DNA from: an uncultured bacterium
Lineage (GTDB): Bacteria > Verrucomicrobiota > Kiritimatiellia > RFP12 > UBA3636
Direction of reading: 5' to 3'
NCBI GenBank assembly: GCA_902793555.1
Contig: CADBEF010000002.1
Span: forward strand, 1-45,058
DNA: 45,058 nucleotides
Part shown: positions 16,701 to 24,964 of the stretch, in pieces
Position numbering within the stretch: the first letter of the stretch is position 1
How the letters are laid out: every line of letters starts with the position of its first letter
Notes under the pieces: model-generated
Told to the model about the DNA's origin: nothing
What the model saw: only the letters and a program-made list of their open reading frames with translations
The model's database searches: none
Translations under genes and position numbers: made by a program

Positions 16701-17015
16701 CAAGTCGATCCGTACGCGATCTCGCCCATTCCGGGAGACGGAACGATCGAGGACGATCCCCCGCCGGTCCTCCACCCGAAAACGCGTTCCGCGGAGCCGG
16801 CGTCGCGAAACAGGCCCGGCGCGACGCCTCCCGCCATGCCCGACGCCATGGTCGAGCAGTTGGCGACCGGCATCCGGATGTCCGTCCAAGGCGGGCAGAT
16901 GACGCCGGCCCAGGCGGCCTTCATGCTGGACAACGCGACGCTCTCGGACGCGCAGAAGGCGACGGTCCGGAAGAAACTCGCCGCGGAAGGCATCTCCCTC
17001 CCCCGCGGAAAGTGA
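13716..17015 (+). CDS. large multi-pass membrane protein with Pro/Glu and coiled-coil segments
   Basis: 1099 residues, no family recognised. Order: an acidic Pro/Asp-rich N-terminus (1-45); about five hydrophobic segments between residues 75 and 255 (for example VLTVLSFFGFFLGAALLHAA); another helix near 350-370 (FLAGTVVSFLLLCVGLAYAA). A globular part (about 395-590) contains DYFKALARKGLFKTFLADVV and the segment IPFAVIADRMGQNV. After that come a Pro/Glu/Thr linker with two 17-residue repeats, a long Lys/Glu/Ala coiled coil of 14-residue repeats (about 767-820), a second Glu/Arg coiled coil (about 925-990), and a C-terminal helical tail ending ISLPRGK. It is divergent from the kinase-sigma operon, so it may be a target or partner of that pathway (inference). 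An envelope-spanning structural role is possible. Confidence 0.8.
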   Translation: MNPTDESASDEALVPAAAPEPVPYVEPDLDPDVDVEPPVDPDAPCPFFPVFANGILNWCGRRVANARRRADKLPPVLAAPVLTVLSFFGFFLGAALLHAAAVVGIVLAAVSSRFADYLPGQMGILLFFGFGLGGVALQVFLLIRIALKVRNAAGEGRLRVFNSYFELAGNALLVLFVTFFGVVMFLYCFFEPSAERLSSLVMLFAFFEGVSAVGLALLVHSCYVRNRHLGWKTAFAVVIAKYVASWFSYFCVMRIWTAIQRILHPVGSLEAAENRWHDRHTMNENAKRGRTEETNVVAEVLIATAITVILKKTIAPLVTGRPEGEPNGFAAAMRDFRAWRAGRGAFLAGTVVSFLLLCVGLAYAALSMERHEAATIKAEQKEQQQAWADKSKTQNALKCLGDALRSRVPNDAIPPVGAFSSADDYFKALARKGLFKTFLADVVEAFCHGNEFNSGRADWPKRYTKAFEESGLFSAENGGLPPVLRVWTVLAGEPDNVDVPFFWMSSLGNPLSDLQDLRTRDGDVKKAKIDAKIPFAVIADRMGQNVNATENYGLLLNDHFSAVGQGGEFQLLEPENGFDRETVRRYLDAVAAAEKAIREGDERAAAEKKSARDKEAMRFFDDGEPEAGSAQATEPEAKPEPAPKTNREPEPAPEPAAETESAPEPKTPAPEPAAETESAPKPKTPAAKPEDSKPTAAPAPAKTDKLAEVADRQAAAYQDGTKSAGQILKWLDSPKVHESKRERLRALLVERGVPLADAERKEKEEAKRKADEERKAAEESKRKAAEERKAAEEAKRKADEERKAAEEAKRKAAEERRAAEFKKRQEKAEAERLKRQEEARKRQEEADRQAKEEADRERKRKDKEERDRQKALDEFTKSMQKMSEASLSMGARGEEEEDVDELEEANADNPFFRNGTFQGEAGVDERRAAPEEGRRAEERRRRAEEQRVAREEQRRRAEEQRAAREEQRRRVEEANARRAAERKRAEERNAEREAAQVDPYAISPIPGDGTIEDDPPPVLHPKTRSAEPASRNRPGATPPAMPDAMVEQLATGIRMSVQGGQMTPAQAAFMLDNATLSDAQKATVRKKLAAEGISLPRGK
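15670..15771 (+). repeat. 51-bp direct repeat, two copies, in the Pro/Glu linker
   Basis: Copies at 15670-15720 and 15721-15771 differ at one base by my reading (GAGCCG against AAGCCG). They encode PEPAAETESAP followed by EPKTPA or KPKTPA. A recent in-frame duplication. Confidence 0.9.
16014..16178 (+). repeat. 42-bp coding repeat, about four copies, coiled coil
   Basis: Unit of 14 residues KRKADEERKAAEES, repeated from 16014, 16056, 16098 and 16140 (last copy shorter and diverged). It encodes a charged single-helix or coiled-coil stretch. Such arrays can change copy number by slippage. Confidence 0.85.
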
Positions 17016-17133
17016 CCGGCCGGCGCGCCGGCGCAATTCCAAGGCTTCCGCAGTCGGGGCGGGCGGCCGTCCTCGGCCGCCGCGGCGTGCGGGGACGCGC
17101 GCGCTCCCCGGGTGCAGAATTCTTGGAACCGCT
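17016..17133. terminator. convergent gene end with GC-rich hairpins
   Basis: 118 bases between the 1099-residue gene and epmA, with no gene. It holds GGCGGCC-GTCCTC-GGCCGCC (17062-17081) and GGGGA-N9-TCCCC (17091-17109). There are no T tracts, so if these act as terminators they are not classic intrinsic ones. AATTCC and GGAACCGC words near both ends recur after other genes (25590-25605, 32585-32592). Confidence 0.55.
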
Positions 17134-18036
17134 CTAGCCGGGGAACGCGCGGACGGCGTCGATTTCTTCCGCACCGCAGAGCAGCATGCAGAGCCGGTCC
17201 ACGCCGAGCGCGGCGCCGCCGGCCGGGCCGGGGATCGCGGGCAGCGCGGCGAGGAACTCCTCGTCGAGCGGCATCGGCGTCTCTCCGTTCGCGATCTTCT
17301 CCGCGCGCGCCGACTCGAAGCGGCGGCGCTGCTCGGCCGCGTCGAGCAGCTCCCCGAACGCGTTCGCGAGCTCCATCCCGCCGGCGTACGCCTCCCAGCG
17401 CTCCGCGACGCGCGGATCGGCGGGCGAAAGCCGCGCGAGCGACGCGGCCGGGGCGGGGTAGTCGATGAGGACGCACGCCCGGTCGCGCGGCAGCGCGGGC
17501 TCGATCGCGAGCGCCATGTCTTCGTCGAAGCGCGCGGCGTCCCACGATTCCACGGGGTCCCAGCCGGCCCAGCGGCGGTAGGCCTCGCGAACGGGGATGC
17601 GCTCCCACTCGCGCGCCAGGTCGACCTCGACGCCGCCGAAGGCGACTCGCCCGGACCCCGCCACGGCGCGCGCGGCGTCGCGCACGAGCGCCTCGAGGTC
17701 GGCGAGGATTTCCAGGTAGGTGCCGGGCGCGCGGTACCACTCGAGCATCGTGAACTCCGGCGCGTGGCGCGCGCCGCGCTCGCCCTCGCGGAAGCACGGG
17801 CCGATCTGGTAGGGGCGCGGCACGCCGGCGGCGAGCAGGCGCTTCATCTGCAGCTCGGGCGACGCGCGCAGGAAGCGGTCTCCGCTCGCGGGCGGGCGGA
17901 TGAACGGTTCGTTGGCGGGCGCGGGGATGCGGACGGGCGTCTCGACCTCGACGAACCCCGCCGCGTCGAGCGTCGCGCGAAGCGACCGCAGCAGGCGCGC
18001 GCGGCGGAGCAGATTGGCGGGAAGGGCTGGGTGCAT
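17134..18036 (-). CDS. epmA: EF-P--(R)-beta-lysine ligase (EpmA/GenX/PoxA)
   Basis: Class II lysyl-tRNA synthetase paralogue without the anticodon-binding domain, which attaches beta-lysine to elongation factor P. 300 residues, slightly shorter than the usual 320-325. Motif 1 region EVETPVRIPAPANEPFI, motif 2 FREGERGARHAPEFTMLEWYR, and motif 3 GGAALGVDRLCMLL near residue 280 are all present, with the GMELANAFGEL segment that binds the lysine analogue. The start at ATG 18034-18036 fits the family N-terminus. Neither efp nor epmB is in the window. The last 36 codons exist as a second, degraded copy at 10896-11003. Confidence 0.9.
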   Translation of the reverse strand: MHPALPANLLRRARLLRSLRATLDAAGFVEVETPVRIPAPANEPFIRPPASGDRFLRASPELQMKRLLAAGVPRPYQIGPCFREGERGARHAPEFTMLEWYRAPGTYLEILADLEALVRDAARAVAGSGRVAFGGVEVDLAREWERIPVREAYRRWAGWDPVESWDAARFDEDMALAIEPALPRDRACVLIDYPAPAASLARLSPADPRVAERWEAYAGGMELANAFGELLDAAEQRRRFESARAEKIANGETPMPLDEEFLAALPAIPGPAGGAALGVDRLCMLLCGAEEIDAVRAFPG

Positions 18037-18060
18037 GTCCGACTCGTTTTATGGGAAAGA

Positions 18061-18089
18061 ACGCTACCAGAGTGAACCGGGCAAGTCAA
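18061..18089 (-). promoter_or_regulatory. epmA promoter
   Basis: -35 TTGACT (18084-18089), 17-base spacer, -10 TAGCGT (18061-18066). Twenty-four bases separate the -10 box from ATG, so there is a short leader, without a clear Shine-Dalgarno. Confidence 0.7.
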
Positions 18090-18138
18090 TCCGTATTTAC
18101 GATTTCCGTATTGCCGAATTTGCGCAACCGCGAAAGAC

Positions 18139-18167
18139 TTGCAAAGAGGTTGGGATTTTGCCAGAAT
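18139..18167 (+). promoter_or_regulatory. promoter of phytase-like gene, leaderless type
   Basis: -35 TTGCAA (18139-18144), 17-base spacer, -10 CAGAAT (18162-18167), then seven bases to ATG 18175. The predicted transcript starts at or next to the start codon. Confidence 0.65.
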
Positions 18168-18174
18168 GCCCGAC

Positions 18175-20652
18175 ATGGGACGGAAACTGTTCGCCTTGCT
18201 CGTCCTCGTCGCCGCCGCCGCGAGCGGCGAGGTCTCCGTCGTGCGCGGAACGGCCCGCGCACGCGACAACGACGCCGCGAAGAGCCTCAGCGGCATCACC
18301 TACGCCGGCGGCGGCCTCTTCTACGCCGTGGCCGACGACTCCGGAACCGAAGGCGGCCTCTACACGTGCTCGATCGAGCTCGGTCCCGAGGGGACGAACA
18401 TCGTCTCGTTCTCGATCTGTTCCACGAACGAGCGCGTCAAGCTCGGCACGGCGTCGGACCTGGAGGGCGTCGCGCGAGACCCCGCCACGGGCCATGTCTG
18501 GGCGACCGACGAGGGCGGGCGCAGTATCCGCGAGTACGACCCCGCCACGGGCGAGAAGCTCCGGAGCCTCGAGATCCCCGCGATCCTTTCGAACTACCGC
18601 TACAACTTCGGCTTCGAGGCGCTCACGATCTCCGGCGACGGCCTCTCGCTCTGGACCGCCAACGAGGAGGCGCTCGCGTGCGACGGCGCGATCTCCTCGC
18701 ACGACGCCGGCACGACCGTCCGCCTCGCGAAGTTCACGCGCCGCAGCGTCCGCGACGTCTTCAGGCTCGAGGCGATGGTCGCCTACACGACCGATCCGTG
18801 GAAGAACGCCTACGACTACAAGGGAACGGCGCGCTGCGGCGTCGCCGGGCTCTGCGCGCTGCCGGACGGCTCGCTGCTCGTGCTCGAGCGCGAATTGAAC
18901 TTCAGCAGCACGGGCGGGCTGGCGCTCCTTTTCGGCAACTACCTGGGCTGGAAACTCTACCGCGTCGCGCGCCCCGATGCCGCGACGGACGTGAAGGACT
19001 GGCCGTCTCTCGCGGACGGCGGCTGGACGGGCGCGGAGAAGACGCTCCTCGCGAGCGACGGCGGCCTGCTCTACGCCACAGGCAACTTCGAGGGCGTCTG
19101 CCTCGGCCCGCTCCTCGCGAACGGCGCTCTCTCGGTCCTGCTCCTCTCCGACTCCGGCGACGGCTATTCGCGTCCGATGGTCTACCCGCTCGTCCTCTCC
19201 GGCCTCGACGTGCATACGCTCGACTTCCCGGCGCCGGACGCTTCGCTCGGCGCCGACGCGGCCGCGTCGCTCGTCGGCTCGAACTACCGGTTCCTCGCGG
19301 GCGCCCGCGTCGAGTCCTCGCTCTCCGGTTCCGCCGCGGCCGCCGCTCGCTACGCGGCGAACGGCTCGTCCGTCCCGCTCCCGCAATGGTCGCTCTCGAG
19401 CGGCGACGCGACCGGCGAGGGCGCTGTCGCGTCGTTCGAGGTCGCGGGCGACGACACGCTCCGCTGGACCGGCCTCTCCGCCGCGCAGCCCGTCGAGACG
19501 AAAGTCCTCGGATGCGACACGTTCGAGGACTACGCCGTGGGGGCGTCGGTGACCGGCGATCGCGCGGACGAGAGCGACCTCCCGGGATGGATCGGCTCGA
19601 TCTTCGTCGCCACTGGAAACATCTGCGCCGCCGTCGAGGAGGGCTCCCCCGATCCCGGGTGCGCGGGATTCCCGATGGCGAAGGCGCCGCACGAACGCGT
19701 TCTTTCCGTCCGGAACGTACGGCGGGAGTATGGGACGGCCTCCGGTCGCAACCAGAAGCTCGAGCTAATGGTGCGGGTCCCGGCGTACTTCAACGTGCTG
19801 ATCGGGGGCGACGATCCGCTTTGCGAGGACGAGAACCGATCCAGCTGGATCGCGATGCTCCACGTGGAGGACGAAGGCGGAAAACCGCTTCTTTACCACG
19901 GCGACGGGAACGGCGCATTCGTCGATTCGGCCCTCGACGCCGGGCCGTTCGCGCCCGGGGAATGGATCCGGCTCGGGTTTCTGCTGGACGTCACGACCGA
20001 CCCGGGCGGTCGCGCGTTCGTTGAGGTGAGCGTCGACGGCACTCCCGTCTCCTCGACGAACGGCCTCGTTTCGCCTTCGAACCCCGTGCTGGCGGACGGA
20101 GGAACCTGGCATCTGGCGGGACCGGACACGACGTTCTGGGGCGGAATCACCTATCTCGCGCTGACGGGGCCCGACGACGGGTTCGCCGTCGACGACGTCC
20201 TGCTCGCGGAAGCGGACTTCCCGACCGAATCGACGCCCGGCTACGTCCGCGCCGACGGCGTGCCGTCGGACTGGATCCGCGCGCGCGGCCTCGACCCCGT
20301 CTTCGCGGACCTCTCCGCCCCGACCGCGATCCGCGATGGCGACCGCGTCTACACGCTGGGCGACGCCTTTACCGCCGGCGTCGACCCGGACGGGACCGAC
20401 CCGTTGCGCGAGGCGGCGGTCGAGCTTCTTCCCGACGGCCGCGTCCGCATCGTCCTCAATGGCATCCGACCCGACAACGCGGCCGCCTACGCCGTCTACG
20501 GCGCGGCCGATCTCGCCGCGCTTTCGACCGACGATCCGTCGCGCCTCGTCCCCGGCGCGTTCCAACCGGACTCCGCGACGGGCCGGACCGTCTGGACCAG
20601 CGACGAGCCCGTCGGCGACGCCGCCTTCTTCCGGGTCAAGGCCTCGCGCTAG
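18175..20652 (+). CDS. secreted protein with phytase-like esterase domain and C-terminal jelly-roll-like region
   Basis: 825 residues with a signal peptide ([18 protein letters not shown]). Residues about 30-370 match the esterase-like activity of phytase family: [70 protein letters not shown]. These look like a beta-propeller with acidic loops. From about 450 a second region ([15 protein letters not shown]) resembles the concanavalin-like modules of secreted verrucomicrobial proteins. The tail ([15 protein letters not shown] then [15 protein letters not shown]) is a Ca-loop-like end common in such proteins. ATG 18175 is chosen for the signal peptide and because the promoter -10 box ends 7 bases before it; an upstream ATG 12 codons earlier would overlap the -10. 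The substrate is unknown. The stop overlaps the rfbB stop as CTAG. Confidence 0.8.
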   Translation: MGRKLFALLVLVAAAASGEVSVVRGTARARDNDAAKSLSGITYAGGGLFYAVADDSGTEGGLYTCSIELGPEGTNIVSFSICSTNERVKLGTASDLEGVARDPATGHVWATDEGGRSIREYDPATGEKLRSLEIPAILSNYRYNFGFEALTISGDGLSLWTANEEALACDGAISSHDAGTTVRLAKFTRRSVRDVFRLEAMVAYTTDPWKNAYDYKGTARCGVAGLCALPDGSLLVLERELNFSSTGGLALLFGNYLGWKLYRVARPDAATDVKDWPSLADGGWTGAEKTLLASDGGLLYATGNFEGVCLGPLLANGALSVLLLSDSGDGYSRPMVYPLVLSGLDVHTLDFPAPDASLGADAAASLVGSNYRFLAGARVESSLSGSAAAAARYAANGSSVPLPQWSLSSGDATGEGAVASFEVAGDDTLRWTGLSAAQPVETKVLGCDTFEDYAVGASVTGDRADESDLPGWIGSIFVATGNICAAVEEGSPDPGCAGFPMAKAPHERVLSVRNVRREYGTASGRNQKLELMVRVPAYFNVLIGGDDPLCEDENRSSWIAMLHVEDEGGKPLLYHGDGNGAFVDSALDAGPFAPGEWIRLGFLLDVTTDPGGRAFVEVSVDGTPVSSTNGLVSPSNPVLADGGTWHLAGPDTTFWGGITYLALTGPDDGFAVDDVLLAEADFPTESTPGYVRADGVPSDWIRARGLDPVFADLSAPTAIRDGDRVYTLGDAFTAGVDPDGTDPLREAAVELLPDGRVRIVLNGIRPDNAAAYAVYGAADLAALSTDDPSRLVPGAFQPDSATGRTVWTSDEPVGDAAFFRVKASR

Positions 20653-21716
20653 CGCCCGGCGTAGTTGCGCTCGAGCCAGGTGCGGTAGGCGCCGGTGCGG
20701 ACGGAGTCGACCCACGCGGGGTTGCCGAGGTACCAGCGCACGGTCTGCTCGAAGCCGTTCTCGGCCGTGTAGGCCTGCGTCCAGCCGAAGTCGCGCTCGA
20801 GCTTGCCGCAGTCGATCGCGTAGCGCTGGTCGTGGCCGAGGCGGTCCGTGACGTGGCGGACGAGGCTCTCGCGCGGCGCGCCGGAGGGCAGGGGCGGGGC
20901 GAGGCGGTCGACGAGGGCGCAGAGCGTCTTCACGACGTCGAGGTTCGTGCGCTCGTTGCGGCCGCCGACGCAGTAGGTCGAGCCGGACTCGGCGCGCGTC
21001 ATCACGGTCCAGATCGCGGCGCAGTGGTCTTCGACGTGGAGCCAGTCGCGCACGTTGAGGCCCGCGCCGTAGACCGGCAGCTCCTTGCCCTCGAGCGCGT
21101 TCAGGACCATGAGCGGGATCAGCTTCTCCGGGAACTGGTAGGGGCCGTAGTTGTTCGAGCAGTTCGTGATCGTGACCGGCAGTCCGTACGTGTCGTGGAA
21201 CGCGCGGACGAGGTGGTCCGAGGACGCCTTCGACGCCGAGTACGGGCTGTGCGGCGCGTAGGGCGTCGTCTCCGAGAAGAAGCCCGTCGGACCGAGCGAT
21301 CCGAACACCTCGTCGGTGGAGACGTGGTGGAAGAGCGACAGCGCGGCGCCGCGTTCGCGCGCGGCCTGCAGGAGGTTGAACGTGCCGACGATGTTCGTCT
21401 GCACGAAGTCGTCCGGCGCGACGATCGAGCGGTCGACGTGGCTCTCCGCGGCGAAGTGCACGATCGCGTCGATCTCGTACCGATCGAGCGCCTCGCGCAC
21501 GGCCGCCGCGTCGCGGATGTCGGCGTGGAGGAAGACGTAGCGGCCGCCGAACGTCGCGGCGACGTCCGCGAGGCTCTCCGCGTTGCCCGCGTAGGTGAGC
21601 GCATCGTAGTTGACGATGCGCCCGGCGAAGTCCGTCTTCTCGAAGACGTGGCGGATGAAGTTGGAGCCGATGAAGCCGGCGCCGCCGGTGACGAGGAGGT
21701 TCCGGAACGTCCGCAT
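20649..21716 (-). CDS. rfbB: dTDP-glucose 4,6-dehydratase
   Basis: Converts dTDP-glucose to dTDP-4-keto-6-deoxyglucose. 355 residues, extended short-chain dehydrogenase fold. NAD-binding [11 protein letters not shown] is at 10-20, STDEVFG (133-139) carries the Thr-Asp-Glu active-site triple, and YSASK places Tyr159 and Lys163. The motifs [19 protein letters not shown] and [18 protein letters not shown] are diagnostic for RfbB. It begins 2 bases after the stop of the IMP cyclohydrolase gene, so it shares that transcript. With rfbA in this window two of the four dTDP-rhamnose enzymes are present; rfbC and rfbD are not here. Confidence 0.96.
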   Translation of the reverse strand: MRTFRNLLVTGGAGFIGSNFIRHVFEKTDFAGRIVNYDALTYAGNAESLADVAATFGGRYVFLHADIRDAAAVREALDRYEIDAIVHFAAESHVDRSIVAPDDFVQTNIVGTFNLLQAARERGAALSLFHHVSTDEVFGSLGPTGFFSETTPYAPHSPYSASKASSDHLVRAFHDTYGLPVTITNCSNNYGPYQFPEKLIPLMVLNALEGKELPVYGAGLNVRDWLHVEDHCAAIWTVMTRAESGSTYCVGGRNERTNLDVVKTLCALVDRLAPPLPSGAPRESLVRHVTDRLGHDQRYAIDCGKLERDFGWTQAYTAENGFEQTVRWYLGNPAWVDSVRTGAYRTWLERNYAGR

Positions 21717-21718
21717 GG

Positions 21719-22393
21719 CTACGCGAAGTCGTAGACGCCGTCGAGCGAGTCGATCGCGCCGAAGTGCGCGGCGATGGCGGCGTCGTAGGCGGCGGTGTGC
21801 GCGAACGCCTTCTTCATGAGGCGGAAGCGCGTGGCGAGCGAGAGCTTGCCGCCGGTGGCGCGCAGCTCGTCGAGCAGCGCGGGGTAGTCCGCCGTGTCGG
21901 TGACGGAGGCGACGCGGATGTAGTTCTTCGCGGAGGCGCGGATCATGCAGGGCCCGCCGATGTCGATGTTCGAGCGGCAGTCCTCGGGCGAGACGCCCGG
22001 CTGCGCGGCGACCTTCTGGAAGGGGTAGAGGTTGCCGACGACCATGTCGATTTCGACCGCGCCCGTGCGCTTCAGGTCCGCCTGGTGGGCGTCGTTGTAG
22101 TGCTCGCCGAGGAGGCCGAGGTAGATCTTGAAGTCGAGCGTCTTGACGAGGCCGCCCTGCATCTCGGGCTGGCCGGTGTAGTCGGAGACCTGCACGAGGT
22201 GCTCCGCGGCGGCGTCGCCGAGCGCGGCGGCGAGGGCCTTGTAGGTGCCGCCGGTGCTGAAGAAGCGGACGCCGGGGCAGGTGGCGAGGAGCCCCTTGGC
22301 GAACTCCTCGATGCCGGCCTTGTCGAACAGGCTGACGAGGACGTTGCGGACGGGGACGAGGTTGTCGATCTTGGTGACGTGGTTGAAGGCCAT
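21719..22393 (-). CDS. purH: IMP cyclohydrolase domain protein (stand-alone N-terminal half of PurH)
   Basis: 224 residues corresponding only to the MGS-like cyclohydrolase domain that closes FAICAR to [60 protein letters not shown] and [17 protein letters not shown] are the expected motifs. The AICAR transformylase half (about 300 residues in usual PurH) is absent. The protein ends cleanly at YDFA then TAG, with rfbB following 2 bases on, so it does not look like a recent truncation. A separate transformylase is presumably encoded elsewhere. AAGGAA lies 10 bases before ATG. The gene symbol is by homology to half of PurH only. Confidence 0.88.
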   Translation of the reverse strand: MAFNHVTKIDNLVPVRNVLVSLFDKAGIEEFAKGLLATCPGVRFFSTGGTYKALAAALGDAAAEHLVQVSDYTGQPEMQGGLVKTLDFKIYLGLLGEHYNDAHQADLKRTGAVEIDMVVGNLYPFQKVAAQPGVSPEDCRSNIDIGGPCMIRASAKNYIRVASVTDTADYPALLDELRATGGKLSLATRFRLMKKAFAHTAAYDAAIAAHFGAIDSLDGVYDFA

Positions 22394-22424
22394 GGCGGGG
22401 TTCCTTGTGGGGTGGAGGGCCGTG

Positions 22425-22453
22425 ATTCTACCACGTGGCGCGCCGGGAATCAA
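22425..22453 (-). promoter_or_regulatory. promoter of purH-like gene and rfbB
   Basis: -35 TTGATT (22448-22453), 17-base spacer, -10 TAGAAT (22425-22430). A leader of about 25 bases holds AAGGAA, so this one is a conventional leadered start. Confidence 0.75.
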
Positions 22454-22481
22454 CGGGCTCCGCCGGCGCGCGAATTTCGTC

Positions 22482-22510
22482 TTCCTTTCGCTTCCGATTT
22501 CCGCTATACT
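22482..22510 (+). promoter_or_regulatory. promoter of SurA-like gene, leaderless type
   Basis: -10 TATACT (22505-22510) with a weak -35, TTCCTT (22482-22487), at 17 bases. Eight bases to ATG 22519. Confidence 0.55.
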
Positions 22511-22518
22511 CCGGCTCC

Positions 22519-23475
22519 ATGAAACGATTGTCCGCCATCCTGCTCGCGATCGCCGCCGCGCCGCTTTTCGCGGAAACCCTCACGGTCGATTCGGCCGTCG
22601 CGTCCGTGAACGGCGATCCGGTGATGCTTTCCGACGTCCAGGCCGCGCTGCGGAACGGCCCGTTTCTCGAGGACGCGCGCCGCGCTCTCTCCCCGGACGC
22701 CCCGGAGGCGGACGTCGGCCGCGCCGCGTTCGCGGCCGCGCTCGCCGACCTGGAAAACCGGAAGCTGATCGTGCGGAAATACCGCGAAGGCGAGCTCCGG
22801 ATGCCGGATTACGCCGTCGACCGCGCCGCGACCGAGCGCATCGAGAAGCGCTACGGCGGCGACGTGCACGCGCTGCAGCTCGACCTGGCCCGCGAAGGCC
22901 TCACGTATTCGGAATGGAAGGACGGCATCGAGGAGAACCTGATCGTGACGATGATGCGCCAGACGTTCGTCGGCGCCAACGTCCACGTCTCGCCCGGCGA
23001 CGTCGTCCGCGCGTGGGAGACGAACCGCGCCGCCTACGTCGACGCGCCGCGCGTCCGCGTCGCGATGGCCGCGTTCCCGGCGGCCGACACGAACGCGCCG
23101 GCCGCGTTCCGGGCGCGCCTCGCCGCGGGGGAGCGTTTCGAGTTTCTCGTGTCGCAGGCGACCGCCGAACAGCGCCGCCTCGGCGCCGGCGACTACGGTT
23201 GGGTCGATCCCCGCGCGAAACTCGCGTCCGCGTTCGCGGACGCCGTGGCCGGGCTTCGGGACGGCGGCGTCGCCGAGGTCGTCCTCGGCGACGCGCGATA
23301 CCTGGTCGGCCGCCTGGAATCCGAAAAGCGAGCCGAGCCGACGCTCGAAGAAACCTGGGAGCGGATCGAGGACGACCTCTGGACGAAGGCGTCCGACGCC
23401 CTCTACGACGCGTGGATCGCGCAGCTTCGCGACGGCGCGGCGATCCGCGAGTTCGTTCCGGAGGAGCTCCGCTAG
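22519..23475 (+). CDS. SurA-like periplasmic chaperone / peptidyl-prolyl isomerase
   Basis: 318 residues with a signal peptide (MKRLSAILLAIAAAPLFA). The SurA N-terminal pattern follows: VDSAVASVNGDPVMLSDVQAAL, then LADLENRKLIVRKYRE and LTYSEWKDGIEENLIVTMMR. The second half (RVRVAMAAFPAADTN to GRLESEKRAEP) fits one parvulin-type domain, but the Gly/Asp-rich active-site signature is weak. Isomerase activity is therefore uncertain and a chaperone role in outer-membrane protein folding is the likelier one. The stop is 4 bases before ribE, so the two are probably co-transcribed, although their functions are unrelated. Confidence 0.82.
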   Translation: MKRLSAILLAIAAAPLFAETLTVDSAVASVNGDPVMLSDVQAALRNGPFLEDARRALSPDAPEADVGRAAFAAALADLENRKLIVRKYREGELRMPDYAVDRAATERIEKRYGGDVHALQLDLAREGLTYSEWKDGIEENLIVTMMRQTFVGANVHVSPGDVVRAWETNRAAYVDAPRVRVAMAAFPAADTNAPAAFRARLAAGERFEFLVSQATAEQRRLGAGDYGWVDPRAKLASAFADAVAGLRDGGVAEVVLGDARYLVGRLESEKRAEPTLEETWERIEDDLWTKASDALYDAWIAQLRDGAAIREFVPEELR

Positions 23476-23479
23476 CGCC

Positions 23480-24145
23480 ATGTTCACGGGTCTCGTCCAG
23501 CGGCGCGGTTCCCTGCTCGGCCTCGCGCGGAGCGGCGGCGGCGCCGTCGCGCGCGTCGCCTGCGCCCCCTGGGACGGCGATCCGCTCGAGCCCGGCGAAA
23601 GCGTCGCGGTGCAGGGATGCTGCCTCACCGTCGCGGCCGTGCGCGCGGACGGTTTCGACGCGGACGTGCTCGACGAGACGCTGCGCGCCACCGCGCTCGG
23701 CGGGCTGCGCGCCGGCGCCGCCGTGAACCTCGAGCGGGCGCTCCGCGCTTCCGACCGCCTCGGCGGACATCTCGTGCTGGGCCACGTCGACGCGACCGCG
23801 GCGCTCGAGTCCGTCGAGCGCGCCGGCCGCGACTGGCGCCTTCGCCTGCGTTGCGGGGACGCGGCCGCCGCGCGGTACGTCGTCTACAAGGGCTCCGTCG
23901 CGCTCGACGGCGTGAGCCTCACCGTGAGCGCCGTCCCCGCGCCCGGGCTCTTCGAGGTGAACGTCATCCCGACCACGTGGCGGGAAACGTCGCTCTCCGA
24001 GCGCCGCCCCGGCGACAGGGTCAACCTCGAAACCGACATTCTCGCCCGCTACGTCGAGGCGCTGCTCGCGCCGGCCGCCGGCGCGAAGCCCGTCACGATG
24101 GAGCTGTTGCGCGCGGCCGGTTTCGCTTCGAATGCCGAACGATGA
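23480..24145 (+). CDS. ribE: riboflavin synthase, alpha chain
   Basis: Dismutates two 6,7-dimethyl-8-ribityllumazine molecules to riboflavin. 221 residues with two lumazine-binding halves. The start MFTGLVQRRG matches the family N-terminus, QGCCLTVAAV and DGVSLTVSAVP are the paired ligand-binding motifs, and GGHLVLGHVDATA begins the second half. No FMN riboswitch is visible, as expected for a gene inside a transcript headed by the SurA-like gene. The last six residues (SNAERand stop) are encoded by the start of a tandem repeat that continues past the stop codon. Confidence 0.95.
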   Translation: MFTGLVQRRGSLLGLARSGGGAVARVACAPWDGDPLEPGESVAVQGCCLTVAAVRADGFDADVLDETLRATALGGLRAGAAVNLERALRASDRLGGHLVLGHVDATAALESVERAGRDWRLRLRCGDAAAARYVVYKGSVALDGVSLTVSAVPAPGLFEVNVIPTTWRETSLSERRPGDRVNLETDILARYVEALLAPAAGAKPVTMELLRAAGFASNAER

Positions 24146-24194
24146 ATGCCGAAGGATGAGTTCCAGATCCGAAATCTGGAATTCGATTGCGAAA
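24121..24194. repeat. structured repeat at the ribE end: 14-bp tandem plus nested hairpins
   Basis: Two 14-base units GAATGCCGAACGAT and GAATGCCGAAGGAT (24130-24157) begin inside ribE. An outer inverted repeat pairs TTTCGC and TCGAAT (24121-24133) with ATTCGA and GCGAAA (24181-24194). Inside it sits a perfect hairpin TTCCAGAT-CCGAA-ATCTGGAA (24161-24181). The next gene starts 10 bases downstream. Confidence 0.8.
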
Positions 24195-24203
24195 GGTCTT
24201 GAG

Positions 24204-24947
24204 ATGAAGAAGTCCGCTCCAGCGAAGAAAGCCGCGCCGAAGAAGGCGCCCGCGAAGAAGTCGGCGCCTGCGAAGAAAGGCGCGACGAAGGCATCTGCAC
24301 CCGCGAAGAAGCCCGCCGCGCCCCGGGTCCACCGCGTCCGCGTCTCGTGCGCCGACGGGCCGTGGTGGGACGGCGAGGAGTGCGTGCGCTTCGTCGAGAT
24401 GTCCGAGTCGTCCAACCTCTACGACCTGCACGTCGCGATCCAGGCGGCCGTGGACTTCGACGAAGAGGGCCCGTTCTTCTTCTTCCTCGCCGAGGACTGC
24501 GACACCGAGGAGCGGGAAATGCTGCCCGCGTCCCTCCCGGTCGATCCGCAGAAGGCGGAGATCGACGACGACGTCTACGAGGAGATGAAGCTCCTCGACA
24601 ATCTCCCGCGCACGGGCCTGCGCCGCCTCTTCTACGCGTTCAAGTCCGAGGACGGCGACTGGTTCTTCGAGGTCCGGCACACGGGCGCCGTTTCGGACGC
24701 GAAGCCGGGCGAATACTATCCACTGCCCGTCGAGAGCCTCGCCGTCGGGCCGAACCCGACGCAGTACGGCCACGATTTCGACGATTTCGCCGAGGACCCC
24801 GACGCGTTCCGGCCGCCCGAACGGGGCGGCGCGCCGGACGACGACGAGGAGAATCCCTACGGCGACGACGACGGCTACGGCGACGGCGAAGACGAAGGAG
24901 ACGGCGACGGGGGTTTCGACGACGGCTCCGACGGCGACGACTGGTAG
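24204..24947 (+). CDS. pRiA4b ORF3-like protein with histone-H1-like N-terminus
   Basis: 247 residues. Residues 1-40 are Lys/Ala/Pro-rich ([18 protein letters not shown]), like histone H1-type tails that bind nucleic acid. The middle (about 45-180) contains [20 protein letters not shown] then [10 protein letters not shown] and [20 protein letters not shown]. This resembles the plasmid pRiA4b ORF-3-like fold, in which an LxDLHxxIQxAF helix precedes an FxYxFDFGDxW strand pair. The C-terminus is strongly acidic (Asp/Gly/Glu). I choose ATG 24204, which has AAAGG about 9 bases upstream; the longer frame would read through the repeat element. Function unknown. It is 17 bases before folE. Confidence 0.7.
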   Translation: MKKSAPAKKAAPKKAPAKKSAPAKKGATKASAPAKKPAAPRVHRVRVSCADGPWWDGEECVRFVEMSESSNLYDLHVAIQAAVDFDEEGPFFFFLAEDCDTEEREMLPASLPVDPQKAEIDDDVYEEMKLLDNLPRTGLRRLFYAFKSEDGDWFFEVRHTGAVSDAKPGEYYPLPVESLAVGPNPTQYGHDFDDFAEDPDAFRPPERGGAPDDDEENPYGDDDGYGDGEDEGDGDGGFDDGSDGDDW

Positions 24948-24964
24948 GGAAGGAGAGGATTCCG

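Noticed and set aside
22393-23480. FMN riboswitch before ribE
   Set aside because: ribE starts 4 bases after the SurA-like stop and I see no conserved RFN helices or long leader.
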